Assembly (NCBI GenBank): GCA_960531495.1
Contig: OY482864.1
Location: 6,666,416 to 6,730,415 of the forward strand
Source of the DNA: Zeus faber
Lineage: Eukaryota > Chordata > Actinopteri > Zeiformes > Zeidae
DNA length: 64,000 nucleotides
Direction of reading: 5' to 3'
The notes beneath the pieces are model-generated. The model was given only the letters and a program-made list of their open reading frames with translations. It had not been told where the DNA came from and made no database searches. The first letter of the stretch is position 1; every line of letters begins with the position of its first letter. Shown here piece by piece: positions 11,947 to 31,693 of this stretch. A program made the translations under genes and the position numbers.

Positions 11947-11952
11947 AATAAA
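11947..11952 (+). terminator. Putative dlgap5 polyadenylation signal
   Basis: AATAAA lies about 110 nt after the dlgap5 stop at 11835-11837. It is past the minus-strand signal at 11867-11872, so the two convergent transcripts probably overlap at their 3' ends. Confidence 0.6.
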
Positions 11953-12072
11953 CAATTCTTAGATTTCAAAGTTCTATGAGTGGTTATTTCATGGTGAAGT
12001 TTCAGAGTAAGCAATGCCTTAGTAAATAGAAATCAGACAAAACTCTTTAAGTCTGGGAATAAGGTAGTAGAG

Positions 12073-19171
<7,099 letters not shown>

Positions 19172-19411
19172 CTGTTGATCCCAAACAGACACGGGAATGC
19201 AATGACAAAATAAAACTTGATTCCTGGTGAAGTTCTCAAGGTGTGCTGGTCCTGTGTGTGTGCATGTGTCTGTGAGGGAATGTGTTTGTATGTGTATGTG
19301 TGTGTGTCCTCCCGATAATGAGAAGAGCACAGCCACTGGTCAGTCTGTCTGTCTATCATCTATCTAATAATGGTCTATATGTATTTGTCCATCTATGTAT
19401 CCGTCTTTATA

Positions 19412-20890
19412 CAGTGATTCTAGAAAATTTGTGAACCCTTTAGTTTCTCTGAATTTATGTATAAAATATCATCAGTCCTAAAAATACATAAAAGGGAACC
19501 CAATTAAACAAACAACACAAAAAACCCCGATACTTTTTTCATTTTTTTTCTTGAGCAGAACGATCCAACATCATATGTCTTTGTTGTGAAAAGTACATGA
19601 ACCTTTGCTTCGACTGACCTGTGTGACCCCCTTGAGTGGCCATGAATCCCCACCAAACATTTCCAGAAACTGTTGATCAGTCCCGGACACCTGCTTGGAG
19701 GAATTTAAGCCACTCTCTCCTTGAAGAATGTCTTCAACTCACTGACGTTGGTGGGCCCTCTCGCCTGGCTTCAGGTCCTGCCGCAAATGTTTGGTTAGGC
19801 GTTGACTCAGCCATTCCAAGACGCAAAACTACACAGCTCTGCAACCATTCTTTGGTGCCCGACTTGTGTGTTTTGGGTGGTTTTCTTGCTGCGAGAGCTA
19901 CCTTCTTTTGAGCTTCAGTTCATGGGCAGATACCCTTACGTTCCTCCTACGAAATTTGATGGCACAATCCCGAATTCATAGTGCCCTCTGGTGGCAAGCC
20001 GTCCTGGTCCCGAGGCGGCAAAGCAGTCCCAAACCATGATACTGCTGCCAACGTTTTTCGTGGGTGGGATGAGGTTCTTATGTTGGATTGCAGTGTTCGG
20101 TATTTGCTAAAAAAAATCAGGTTTCTCGTTTAAGCCATGAAGTTATTTTTTTTGACTCATCTGTCCACAGAATATTCTGCCAACAGCATTCATCCAAGTG
20201 GTCTTGAGAAAACTTAAGACAGGCAGCAAATTTTCTCTTGGAGAGTAGAGGCGTCCTCCTTGCTATCGTCCAATGCACACTATTCTTGTCCAGTGCTTTT
20301 GCCAGATGGTGGACTCATGAAGGCCGACATGGCTGCAGATCCTTTACCTTTGGGTTCTTTGTGACCTCCTAGAAGAGCATTATAGAATTGTAATACTATA
20401 CGCTTTGTTCTCGGGAGTGATTTTTCTTGGACGACCACTCCTGGGGAGAGTATCAGTGGTGTTGATTTCCTCCATTTGTACGGAATCCGCCTGACTGGTA
20501 GATTCGTGGACCCCTGAACTCTTTGAGAAATTGTTTTGCAACCCTGCCTAACGAGCATCAACAATTCGTTTTCTGGAGGTCCTTAGCTCTTTTGATTGGG
20601 GCATGGCCTGCTTCCAAAAACCTGTGTGGTTAAGACCAATCATTGAGAGCGACAATTTTATTTTTTATAAGGCAGGACCATCCAAATGCACTCCTGATTG
20701 TATTCCGATTCACTGGAGCGCGTGACCCTTAATTAACCCCTTAATTAATCGGAGAATCCTAGAGGTTCACGTACTTTTTCCTGACAAAGTTATTTGATTT
20801 TGTCTCATTTTGCTAATGCATGAAAAACTAAAATGTTTTTTGTGTTATTTGTTTAATTGGTTCCCTTCATCTATTTTTAGGATGGGGCTC
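19412..20890 (-). mobile_element. Degenerate Tc1-like element, minus orientation
   Basis: The left end CAGTGATTCTAGAAAATTTG with GTGAACCCTTTAG, and GAGGTTCACGTACTTTTTCC near 20760-20780, are typical of a Tc1 family. Translating the minus strand near 20600-20280 gives eroded N-terminal transposase: RQGCKTISQRVQ, then VRRIPYKWRK. Further C-terminal blocks are recognisable at the nucleotide level near 20015-20100 but are full of stops. The right terminal repeat is too diverged to place exactly. The element lies between rsph10b exons and the presumed promoter. Confidence 0.75.
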
Positions 20891-21018
20891 ACATGGGGCC
20901 CTTCACGTTTGTTACTATGTGGGTTTGTGGCCCGGACAGGAAACAGTGTCGGAGCTAGCAACACTAGACAATGTGTGTAGGTACATACGCGTGTATGTGT
21001 ATAGAAGAAGGAAGACAC

Positions 21019-21139
21019 ATATCATCTGCTTTCTTCCTTAGCGTATACTGGTGGGAGTTGCTCCAAACATCGAGCATTGTGGGGGCAGACGGGTCCATGG
21101 TCTTCTTGCGATTTAACAGAGGCTCCTCCACACCCTCAG
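21019..21139 (-). CDS. Candidate upstream exon of rsph10b
   Basis: A strong acceptor (pyrimidine run, then CTGTACAG) precedes a 121-nt open stretch. Read in the frame that fits the next exon it gives a Met followed by DPSAPTMLDVWSNSHQYTLR, and a weak GT donor at 21018 gives the phase 2 needed by the exon at 19171. The sequence does not resemble the known RSPH10B N-terminus, so it may be chance. A second possible exon ends at a good donor (GAGAG then GTGAGT) near 21852 and could be 5' untranslated. Confidence 0.3.
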
Positions 21140-21380
21140 CTGTACAGAGGGAAGGTTGTGATGTTATAAAGACATCCCACGATGATTGCCCCCGGGATGC
21201 GGCGGCAAGCGGCGCAATGCGGGGAATTCCCCTAATATGTTCAAATGTGTTTCCATAACAACAGCAAGTTAGAAATGTGTGGCGGAACGGCAAAACTACT
21301 CTGCAGCGCCACAAAATTTTGAATATCCTGTGGTGTTGGCCGAACCTTTTCACAAAGTAATAGCATAAGCGTTCCAAGAT

Positions 21381-21389
21381 CGTGTGGTT

Positions 21390-21420
<31 letters not shown>

Positions 21421-21425
21421 TAATA
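21381..21425. repeat. (TAA)n microsatellite
   Basis: About ten TAA units with a few interruptions lie upstream of the recognised rsph10b exons. Confidence 0.95.
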
Positions 21426-21528
21426 ATAGTAAAATAGGGAATAACAGTAAGTGTGCGACGCTGCCAATTATTTCTTAAGTCTCACAGGCCGTTCTGGCCC
21501 TTGCATTCCTTGTCTTCTAAACCATTTG

Positions 21529-21620
21529 GTCTCAACCTGTGGTCCGGGGACCCCCAGGGGTCCTTCACTAGGTTCCAGGGGGTCCCCAGAAAAATGATTC
21601 ATAGTTCAACTTCACCATTA
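21529..21620. repeat. hAT-like terminal fragment
   Basis: The stretch GGTCTCAACCTGTGGTCCGG, followed by GGACCCCCAGGGGTCC, resembles hAT ends of the CAGTGGTTCTCAAACTGTGG type. No second end or transposase was found. Confidence 0.35.
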
Positions 21621-22365
21621 TGTTACAAGACGTTAGCACCATTAGAGAATGTACAATCATTTGATTTGACCATAGAATCAGACAGGTATAGACAGGTATG
21701 GAATGTTGAACTAAATCACTTTTGAACAATGGAATATGTTCCCACATTGAGGTCCCAGAGACAAAATCTGACCAAATGGCACGAAAGGGTCACTGTTTTA
21801 ACCTATGGCCGTGTGCGCTGTGTGGATGTCATTAAAATAAAATTGACTCACCTCTCAATGACAATATATCACAAAGAGTAGGGAGTGCGTAATCTCTTCA
21901 TTCAGCTTGTGATGAGAAAGTTGTCCAGACGGCAGAACGAGCAGGACCATTATCTAACAAAAAAATTGAAAGAGAGAAAAGTAAACGAGGAGGTATCAAA
22001 AGCTGGTATAGCAGGGAAAAAAGTAAGAGGAATTTCAATAAAAAAAATTAATCAAAATGTATTTAACGTATTTAGATAAATAATAATTACCTTCTTGTGG
22101 TAGAAAAAAAAAAATGTAAAAGCCTTTAATTGCCCACGCTACATCCGGGCATTCACAGTGCAGACAATCATAATTATTTTGAGAAACGGCCCTTTGTTAT
22201 TGTTTTCCTCCCAATGCTCAAAAAGATGCCGCTGTCTCTTAAGTTGACCGTCAATAATACAGTATTGTACTTCTCTTTTGTTAAGAGTCCGGTGTTGTTT
22301 TCGCCACTTCAATTTCTTCTCCGCTGCGCTTGTCGTTCCACGCACGGAATCGCGAAGTAAACAGC

Positions 22366-22379
22366 ATCGCCATGGCAAC
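22366..22379 (-). promoter_or_regulatory. X-box (RFX-binding) motif, presumed rsph10b promoter
   Basis: ATCGCCATGGCAAC fits the RFX X-box consensus RYYNYY, a 1-3 base spacer, RRNRAC at every position. It sits in a locally GC-rich patch upstream of rsph10b, about 3.2 kb before the first recognised exon and 0.5 kb before a possible untranslated exon. RFX factors activate motile-cilium genes through such sites. Functional assignment is inference. Confidence 0.6.
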
Positions 22380-22712
22380 GACTGTAACGTGACAACAAAT
22401 ACGGAAGCCCTTGTAGACCCAAACTATACTACAACGCAGCATTAACTCAAATTGCATTTGATAAAAGATTACAACTTTAATGCTTTACACAAATTGTGCA
22501 CAATGTCACTTAACAAGCAATACAGATAATTAAACGGCATTTACATTAGTAACTGTATTCAGCAATAAGCTTATTGATTGATGGTGTATCAATAGGCATT
22601 CAATAAGTCTAAAAGACGCCCATAACTAAGGAGAAGCATTGGGGCTACATGAAACAATACTGGAGTTTTGAGCTTTACGTCAGGACCCTGAGAATAAAAT
22701 CAGAATTCTGGC

Positions 22713-22718
22713 TTTATT
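22713..22718 (-). terminator. Putative pms2 polyadenylation signal
   Basis: TTTATT on the plus strand gives AATAAA on the minus strand, about 210 nt past the pms2 stop codon (22927-22925). Confidence 0.5.
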
Positions 22719-22924
22719 TTGGAAATGATTACTACCACCACCCCCTTCTGTTGTGGTACTGTACTCAACAGAATAAGACCAGTATTTATAATACAAAGTC
22801 ATTGCAAGTTGAAAAAACGAATTAGCAGCAATGTAGGACATGTGATTTGAGCTATGAAGCAGTCTAATTCACATTCAACCATTGTTAATGTTCTTGCATT
22901 CAGTCTATTTTGCTTGGAAGGAAG

Positions 22925-24359
22925 TCAGTCTCGTGAGATGATATCCAGGTTGGCCAGGTGTCTCATGGTAGGCCGGCCGTGTGGACAGTTCCATGGCTGC
23001 TCGATCTCCCCCATGTGAAGCACAAGCTTCTTCATCTCACTGACGCTGAGCGCCGTACCAATCATGACCTAAGGACAAGGATCAGGGAGTAAAGCAATGG
23101 CAGCAAGAAAACAAGAGAGAGACCACATGAATGGCTGACACTAAATGATGAGGTTTAAAAAAAAAAAAAAAAAAGAAAAAAAAGAAAGCGATTTGGCCAA
23201 CTATCCACAATGGCTCACATATTGCACAGCAACTTAATTTAATTTCGGCCCCCACTCCTATTGCCATCATACATATTAACTCACTGATTTTCGACAAGCC
23301 CTGGAGGCAAACATCTGCCTAACACGGGAAGGGCGGCACATGACGCCCGGGCTGTCGCTCAACATGAAGATCAGCTCCTCGATGTCCGCAGGGCCGAACG
23401 TCCAGTTCTTACTCGTGGGCAGAGACAGCAACTTCACCCTCTCCATTACCTGGGCTACAATTTCAACCAGACAGGGGCATTTGTTTGAATTGCATGAATT
23501 GCCATCGATTCCTTATTAATTTCACTGGGACTATTATGATTATAGATTTGATATATATTTGATTTTTCATACCATCCTCGTTGATCAGGAAATCAAAGCC
23601 ATTCTTCTGGAAAATCTCAATGTTCTCGATGAGCACATTTTCACTGACCGCTGTGAGCTGGAGACTCTGGGGCCTAAAAACAAAAGTCGGAAGAATTAGT
23701 CCAATTCAAAAAAGCATTGTGGTATGACGAGGTTGGAGGAGGAAGCGCTTGGTGTGGATTCTCACGCAATCAGTCTCTGTCCTTGAAGTGCGGTGTGCTG
23801 CTGCAGCATCTCAAAGTTGTATTTCTCGTCGGTGGCGTGCTGGTCGATCATAAAGATGTCCGAGTTGAGCTTGGCGATAATGAAGCCCAGGTTGAACTGA
23901 CCAATAATCTCCATCTCCTTGAACCTATCTTTACTGCGAGGGATTAGAAGAGGACAATAGCATTTTAGTGAGACGCAAGCTTAAAATGTAAAACTCATAA
24001 TTCTACTGCTGAACTTCAAAGCTGAACAGCAGTAAGTGTAATCGGTGTGGGGAGGGGGGGTTGCTTAAAAAGACAATTGTCTTTTGTGAAGATCCCAACC
24101 ACTTTCAGGCCTTTATCTGGGACATTTGATCAATATGAAGTACAACACCTTTCCGTGACCCTTTGTTCTTGAGAAAACACTGAGGTTAGATGTCCACTGG
24201 GTGCGTTGCCGCAGCGTACAGGCGTTTGTAAAGAGTGCAATCAATTTAAATGTGTTTTATATGAGCCTACATTGTACCAGAGACCTAGATTTGCTGTTGG
24301 ATTTGCTTATTTGTTACCCGTTTTAAATACAAAGAACAAAACACGCTGTGTCTGTATGG

Positions 24360-24418
<59 letters not shown>

Positions 24419-27400
24419 GGGAAGGAGAGGCGTGTGGAAGTAGAGGACAGAGGGAAGTGAGCAGAGCGCTCAGTACTAGTGGAAGGAGAGAGAGAGGGTC
24501 TGAAGAGAAGTCCATAATAAAAAGGGCCACGGCCGTCCCAGGTTGTTATTTCCAGATTGGACTCTTCGACCCCGGGGTAGTTGTAAGCCTCGCGGCAGGC
24601 AATAACACCCGCTTCAACTTTACACGGCCTGTGTCTCCTTCATTGTGTCTGTCTGGTCGACTCGCCACAGTATTATCAAACTGCGATTCAAATATTTTGA
24701 ATCGCTGTCGTTTCCAAAACCCCTCCTCTCTCTACGACAACATTGACGCGTCTGGAACACACACGTACGTTGCGCAAATGCATCAGGTGGACTTCTACCG
24801 TAGGAACAGTTGCTGCTGCTCACCTTTGGTGTTTACCAGGGCAGTGCATCAAAGAAGCCACGTTAACCTGTGACGCAAACTAATCCAGGTCCCACCTGAT
24901 CTCCTTCCTAAGCTCATCCTCTGCGCTCTGGTTCTCTCCGGGGCTGATCTTGGCCCGGAAGCGCCTGTACTGCAAATCGTTGCTGCTCCTCCGGCTCTGC
25001 TGCTCCCGTAGCCTCCTCACCCTTCCCGCCAGCTCCTTCAATGAGAACTGGAGCAGCACATTCCTCCTCTGGATGCAGACGGGAGCATCTACCTTAGAGA
25101 GGGGGGATCCCTCAGAATAGGTTGGTTCAGGCCTAGTGGCGAAATATGGATCGTGTTTCTTGGCCCTTTTGGCATCGGGGCTAAGTGTGGAGTCCCCATC
25201 AAACGCAGGTTCGGCCTCCTGGGGTTCCGGTACAATGCAAGGCATGTCGACAGAGTTTTCAGATGTTGTGTTTGTCACGCAAGGGGTTTCAATTGGCCGG
25301 CCAGGAGAGTTGAACTCTGACGTCCAACAGGAACTATCTGGGGTGTCTGTGGTAGAGTCACACTCCGATCGACCACTGTCTTTGCCAGAGTCTACATCGC
25401 TATCTGGAGTCTTTCCAAACCTGAAACCATCCAACAACGACCTACCCGATGGAGAGCGTTTAGTTACGTCCATGTTAGGTTTCAACGGAGAATGCAAACT
25501 TGCTCTGTGGACGGGTGTCCTCTCTGGGCTCTTAAAAAAAGACTGCAGTGTCTTCTGCGTCGGGCCGCTGTCCACTGATTTCACGGCCCCCGACTTGGTG
25601 CCGCCGCTCCGGTTGTTATGGCTTGAGAAAGCAGCTCTCAGCCCAGCCAGGTTAGGTGAAGATTTTTGGCTTTGTAGCACAGGTTCAATGGTCTCTCCAT
25701 ATTTTGAGATGCAGTCCTCAGGTGGAACCAACCGGTGTTTTAAGTCAGGCCTTGGTTCCACAGGCTTGCTGGCATCTACACAGAGACAAATACCCCAAAT
25801 TAAACTAATGAATACCCCAATTATGGACCTCTACAAGTGCATTCACTCTACTTAAAATTCTCTTTCGAAAATGTATGCGCTGGACAAAACTCCCCGTCAT
25901 TAACAATCTTGTTCTCAAATTGTTATTCATTAAAAAAAAAAATGTCTGTGGTTAATCACAATTAATTTCACACTGAAATCTGACAAGAAATAAATATTCA
26001 AAGATCAAGGAATCCTATATTGAATATAGGATAATAGGATAGATTAAAAGATTTTGCAGATGGAGTTAATAATAAGTAATCTAAATCAGCACCTAACTAA
26101 TCCTACTTAAATGAATTCAGAATTTAAAAATGCCTTTCTGAGACATTACTTAAGTCAAGATTAATTAGTTCTAGACTAGGAAATCCTGGACTTAGGTAAT
26201 GAAGGACTAGTCAGTTCCTTCTGTTTGGTCTCTGTGCTGGTCTCAGTGCAGATCAACCTGGAGGCCCATTAATCCAAAAAATGAATTTAAGCCTTCACTT
26301 AGAGTTATACTCCTTTCCCACTGCTCCAAAAAGCCGGTAACACCTGGTAACATCCGACATTTTTCACCAGCGGAAAGGAAAAACCCAGGTCTGAGTCCCG
26401 GGTCAAATGACCCGGCAATAGACCCAGATTTTGATGGGCTCAACCTCCTATCGGTCTGATGTGAACAGGCCACCCTGGTCGAACCGCTTATTATGGCCCC
26501 TTTACCTGCGCGATGTGTTGCACATTGAAATTCCGGACGCTGGTGCATAAATAGACAGGAATATCTGTGTATCATTCTATCATTTCATATCCAATTAGAA
26601 TCCAAAATCAAAATCAGAAGTTATTGACTTTTTTCCGCTTGCTGGCAATGGGAAAGGTGTCAATCACCCAATTTTAGCGGGTTGTCCCAAGTTTTTTTTT
26701 TTTTTTAAACCCGGGAGAGTGGCCATTTCAGTTGGTCCAGATTAAAAGTGTGATTTAGTCTAAAATAAGGCATAATCTGTGTCCGCGAAAGCCGCCCCTC
26801 AACGTTCAAACAGAGACTCATTACAAGTAAAACAACCCTTTGTACATTAATGGACCGAGTGCAGAATCCACTCAACAATTCTGACCACTGACAGGAAGAC
26901 CGGATGCAGGACTGGCTTCTTACTGGCGTTAAGAGCGGGTGCGTGGTTGAGGCTGATTTTATTGACACCGGCTTCGTACATGGCCATCAGCGAGGTTTTC
27001 ATAATGGCCAGCAGCAGTTTCTCCTCCTGCAGGAAGATTTGCCGCTTGTCTGGGGTGACGTTCACGTCGACACACTCTGAAATGACACCACCAAGAATTT
27101 CTCATTTGTGAGAGGAAACTGGAGGGGAGTTTAATACAGAAAGTCGCTTTTAATTTAGCACGTAGCGTCGTACCTGAGGCAACCGCTATGTTCAGGGCAA
27201 CAAATGGATACTGGTGGCGGTTATACATATGATACACTTCATTCACAAGCTTGGTTACCTACAAGAAGAGAAAGAAATCGCTCAAACGTATTCATCTTGT
27301 TGCTCAATGCTCACAATGAAATTCTTTGGTAGAAACCGAAAAATTTGGTTTGTATATGTAGGCTTACTGCCAACATTTGGTTTACTGTTCAAGGCTTACA

Positions 27401-28931
27401 TTCAATGCCCTTTGGATTATTATTGGATTATTATAATTCATCTTCCTGGTTCACTGTTTATTTCATAGGTTGTTGTATAGGGCCGTAGAGTTTGTTTTTG
27501 GAGATGACCATTTATGTTTTAGGTCTTTTTCATTTTTATTGTTTTTCTGTTATTTTTAGTTTATATCTGTCAGGTGTGGTGTATATTGCCATAGTATTAT
27601 TGTGTACAGTTAACTGTTTGGTTTATTGTATATTTTCCCATGTTTGTATATATTTCTTTTTCTTTTTTATATTTTTTTATTGTTACTTTGCTTACTGTTT
27701 TGATATGAGCTGCTGACACAATTGCAGTTTCCCTCCAGGGATGAACAAAGTATCTATCTCTCTCTCCACATCACTCAAATACTTGTCCAATAATATACAT
27801 GCAACAACACTGTACAAACTGTTACAAGCTAGTAAATACCCCCCCTACACACACGTTTTGCTTTTTTTTGGACTATTTGTGTATGTTTGGCTCTTGACTT
27901 TTTATTTTTACTTGACTTTTTATTCTATTTTATTTATTATCATTATTTTATTTGAACTCAGACTGTTTTTTTATGCTAATCGTCTGTAGACACACACCAA
28001 TAATTGCCATCACAAATTCCTGGTACTCGTGAAATAAAGTCCTTCTGATTCTGATTCTATCTAAATGAGCGTAAATGACCTTTGAAGGATCGCAGGGCCG
28101 CTTGTTGACGAAGAAGAATTGTCTGTCCGTGGCGCTTCTTCCTACACCGTGGTCCCCTCGCGACACAAACCCGGTGATGCTGCAGCACAGGTCAAATTGT
28201 GATAAAACACTTTCTCATGCATACATGGTGACATACAATACGTTTAATGGCGTCACTCACGTAAACAGCTCTTTGGGTAGTTCTGTGTTGTTTAATCCAT
28301 AGTCCTCTTTCACACTTTCCGTAGGGCTCAGCTGCTGGAACGGCAAGAGACTCTGCAGCTGTATTAATAAGAAAAATAAAAATATATAATCCACATGGTC
28401 ACTATCTGAGACATTGCCATACTGACAATGTACTGACCCTTACCTGACCCTTAATAACCAATGGCTCAACTAAAAAAAAAAAAAAAAGGGGAAGCTGATG
28501 CTCCAACCTGTTTAGGTCCAAATATGGCTCCTATGTTGTCCCTCATGGCCAGACTGCCACTGGTGTTCAGCACTGGGCTTCTCTTTCCCTGTCCAGTCTG
28601 GTTGGAGCATGTTATGCGCACTCCAGTAGAGATGATACAGTAAGACTGGAGCACGTGGATCATTTTGGTGAACTCCTAGAAAAAAAACCCCCAAAATAAA
28701 CCCCAACACGCATTATGATGCATCACATACTAAAACATTCAAATAAAAATATGATCAGACAAGGAGCCCAAAAATGGATTAAGCAGGACAGGAAGTAATG
28801 TCATGTACACACAGTCAATTATTTCTATCAAGATTAGAATATTGTTGTAAAACCTATAATCTACAATACAGTATTTATAGTCATGGGGAAATTGATTGAT
28901 CACATTGCTGGAACAATCACAATAAGTAGAT

Positions 28932-28978
<47 letters not shown>

Positions 28979-30355
28979 TCACACACCAAAACAATAGGCA
29001 GTAATAAAGAAAAATCTAATAAAAATATGAAAAAGTATATATACAGTATATAAAGTGTAAAGAATCAATATGAAAGTGGCAGACAGTGGCAATATATGTG
29101 GAAAAAAGTGAAATATAGAACAAAACTGTACACAATAAAATATGGCAAGATAACAGAAAATAAACCTGACATTTTTAAGCAGTATAAACCTGAGGTAGCA
29201 GTCAACATAAAAAAATACATTGAATCGAAATCCAGATGATGCAAAAACAGTGTGTGTAAAACAAACCTTCTTGATGTTGCGCTGGAACTCCTTGTGACGG
29301 ACCGGCAGCGTGTAGAATAGCTGCTGCAAGCTGACGGTGGTGCCCTGCTGCCGCGGCTGGGGACAGCGCTGGACAAGATGGCCGTTGTGGTCAAACACCA
29401 GCCTGGTGCCGACCTGGGAGGGCTCATGGCATGTCACCACACTCAGATCACTGGGACGTGAGAGGGAATAAAGCAGCGGTAGAGATAAAAAGATTGTTGA
29501 TAAACTTGATAGACTTGATCAACTTGATTGTTGCATGGGAAGAAAATCACACATCGGTACAAAGTCATTTCATGATCATGTATAGAATCAGAATCAGAAT
29601 GAGTTCATTATGCCAGGTGTGAGGAATGACATGTACAGGACATGTACGAGGAATGTGTCATGGTGAGTATTAGTGCGTATCTATAGACGAATCGCATTAA
29701 AAATAGTGACAGTATGAGAAAAAATAATATAATATAAAATAAAATATAAAAATACAATAAAAAAATGACCAAATATACAGAAAAATAAATAAATAAATTG
29801 GATATGCTATGACGTATAACGCCAATCAAGTTGAACAAGAGAATTTCACCGCTGATAAATATTGTGGAATAATACATCTATACATTTTTCCATAAAAGAA
29901 ATTTAATATGTATGCGATCTTATTCAAATCATGGGAGAACATATTTTACCTCAGAGCACATAAGGAGCTGAGGGCTTCACCTCTGAAGCCAAACGTTTCC
30001 ACGTGCATGAGGTCAGAGAAATCTCGCAGCTTTGAGGTGTGGTGCTTCAGTGCTGTGGAAGTGAGGGGGGTAGAGTTGGATTTATTGAGAAAACAGTTCC
30101 ACTTTTGACAAGATATTATAACAGTCTCTGAATATCTAACAGAGTTTACGGGCAAAAAGCGTAAGACATACTCAGCCCTTCGAAGTTGGCCTCCTCAACC
30201 CCTTTGCCATTGTCTGACACTTCAACGAGTTCGGCTCCGTTATCTTTCAACTTTACATCTGAATATACCAAGGCAATACATCACAGTGAATAACAATCTC
30301 ACATGCCCCAATATGAGTATATGAATGTGTGTGTGTGTGTATGTGTGTGTGTGTG

Positions 30356-30424
<69 letters not shown>

Positions 30425-31189
30425 GCAAGCTGGAAAATTTGACTTTATGCAGTAAAATCCTGAAAAATCCTCTTTAGGTTACTGTTAACTTGAATATTAT
30501 TTAAATGTATATGCACGCACCAACATTGGTGGCCCCTGCATCGATGCTGTTCTCCACCAGCTCTTTCACGGCCGTTGCCAGGGTCAGCACCACCTGTCCG
30601 GAGCAGATCTGATGCACTGAATGCCTGTCAATAGCTTTTATGGCTCCAGCGGGTTCGGAGCTGGAAGAAAGAGGCAATATGTATTTTCTTTTAAGAGACT
30701 TTTCTAATGTACATTTTTTATCAGAATCAGAATAGCCTTTAGTGCCAAGTAAGTTTACACGTACAAGGAATTTGCCTTGGTGTTCGGTACATACAGGAAA
30801 CATAAATATAAAATAGAACAATAGGAAAACAATATGTAAAATAAGGCTGTTTTTTACAATTATTATTACTACTATAATTACAAGTTATTTTTCCATTATT
30901 TATACAGGCAAAGTCCCATTGAGATCAGGATCTCTTTTGCCAGGGAGACCTGTTCCCATACATAGTGTACATAGTTACTTACAGACACTTACTATGTGCA
31001 ATTACACTGTTAGAATAAACAAACTAAGATTTTTTTTTTTTTTTTTTACAGAATTCATAAGATAATTTACCAAGAGCAACATCATAAAGGTAGCTAACAC
31101 TTATTGGAGGATAACCGTACTCCACGTGAAGTAAAAACGGGCAAAAACAGCCACGGATCTAGGCACCTTTCTTACCAGATGTCAGTCAT
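22925..31189 (-). CDS. pms2: Mismatch repair endonuclease PMS2, 15 exons, complete
   Basis: PMS2 pairs with MLH1 as MutLalpha, the nuclear latent endonuclease of mismatch repair. Exons in transcript order: 31189-31176, 30660-30521, 30258-30172, 30052-29950, 29450-29267, 28675-28508, 28358-28261, 28179-28080, 27258-27174, 27076-26924, 25775-24896, 23933-23766, 23673-23573, 23454-23285, 23068-22925. They total 2595 nt, or 864 aa (human 862, also 15 exons). GHKL ATPase motifs: VKELVEN (E38 and N42, matching human E41 and N45), SDNGKGV and FGFRGEAL. The large exon 11 holds the variable linker. The C-terminal domain has GQFNLGFI and the metal-binding endonuclease motif [12 protein letters not shown] (D701, E707), then FASRACRKS and CPHGRPTM. 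All known key residues are intact. Exon 1 has only 14 coding bases (MTDI plus part of a codon) and is the least certain part. Confidence 0.95.
24361..24416. repeat. (GT)n microsatellite in pms2 intron 11
   Basis: About 28 GT units end in a short G run. The surrounding intron (23934-24895) shows no other recognisable feature. Confidence 0.97.
25780..26920. other. pms2 intron 10, no gene seen
   Basis: AT-rich sequence with short repeats, including CCGGGTCAAATGACCCGG (an imperfect palindrome near 26398-26415) inside what looks like a diverged transposon segment. No coding homology was found. Confidence 0.4.
27690..28062 (+). repeat. LINE/SINE-like repeat ending in TCTGATTCTGATT
   Basis: It contains CAATTGCAGTTTCCCTCCAG with GGATGAACAAAGTATCTATC, and a 3' tail GAAATAAAGTCCTTCTGATT followed by CTGATTC. 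These are common in fish retroposons. It ends just before the pms2 exon at 28080-28179. Confidence 0.55.
28931..28979. repeat. (GACA)n tetranucleotide repeat
   Basis: About twelve GACA units lie in pms2 intron 5. Confidence 0.97.
29584..29890 (-). repeat. Dispersed repeat with TCAGAA-type tail, copy 2
   Basis: It begins AGAATCAGAATCAGAATGAG, the reverse of the tail at 28040-28062, followed by ATTATGCCAGGTGTGAGGAA. It fills much of pms2 intron 4. Confidence 0.5.
30329..30420. repeat. Compound (GT)n(AT)n microsatellite
   Basis: GT units with TATG interruptions run into about 30 AT units. It lies in pms2 intron 2. Confidence 0.97.
30719..30840 (-). repeat. Dispersed repeat with TCAGAA-type tail, copy 3
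   Basis: It begins TATCAGAATCAGAATAGCCT and continues AAGTAAGTTTACACGTACAA. It sits immediately upstream of pms2 exon 2, in intron 1. Confidence 0.5.
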
Positions 31190-31693
31190 TTCTATGTGTA
31201 CAAGTGGTGCACCAGGAGTTCTCCAGTCTTGGAAGTGATGGAGCGTGTGCCTTAAAAGGTGGAGCTGAGTGTGTTTTGATCAACTCCTCGCTCAAGCCTT
31301 CACACTTTGTTTGACCCGTCTTCGCCAAATCCGTACCGCGCGCCGGGGAGACCGTTTCCGGTATTCGAGAGTGTTCGAGAGCACCACACTGCGCAGTTGT
31401 TTTTTTTTTAATGCTTATTATTTATTTTATCATATATATATATATATCTTCTATTCCAATTAACGGATTATTATCTTGAATTATAAATATATCGGAATAT
31501 AAATTAGAATATATATAATCATCAAAAACGTCTCCATAACAAAAAAAAAAAACAAAAAACATTCGTCGAACACCTTTAGCGGAAACACACGGCGACGTCG
31601 TTATAAATACATTAAAGATGAAGTGAAAGTAAACATGAGAATATTGATACTCAGCACAACAGCGCCAAACATTAAGACACCGTTAGACATTAG

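Noticed and set aside
28931-28979. Regularly spaced repeats resembling a CRISPR array
   Set aside because: A plain GACA tetranucleotide repeat with no spacers, in a vertebrate gene intron.
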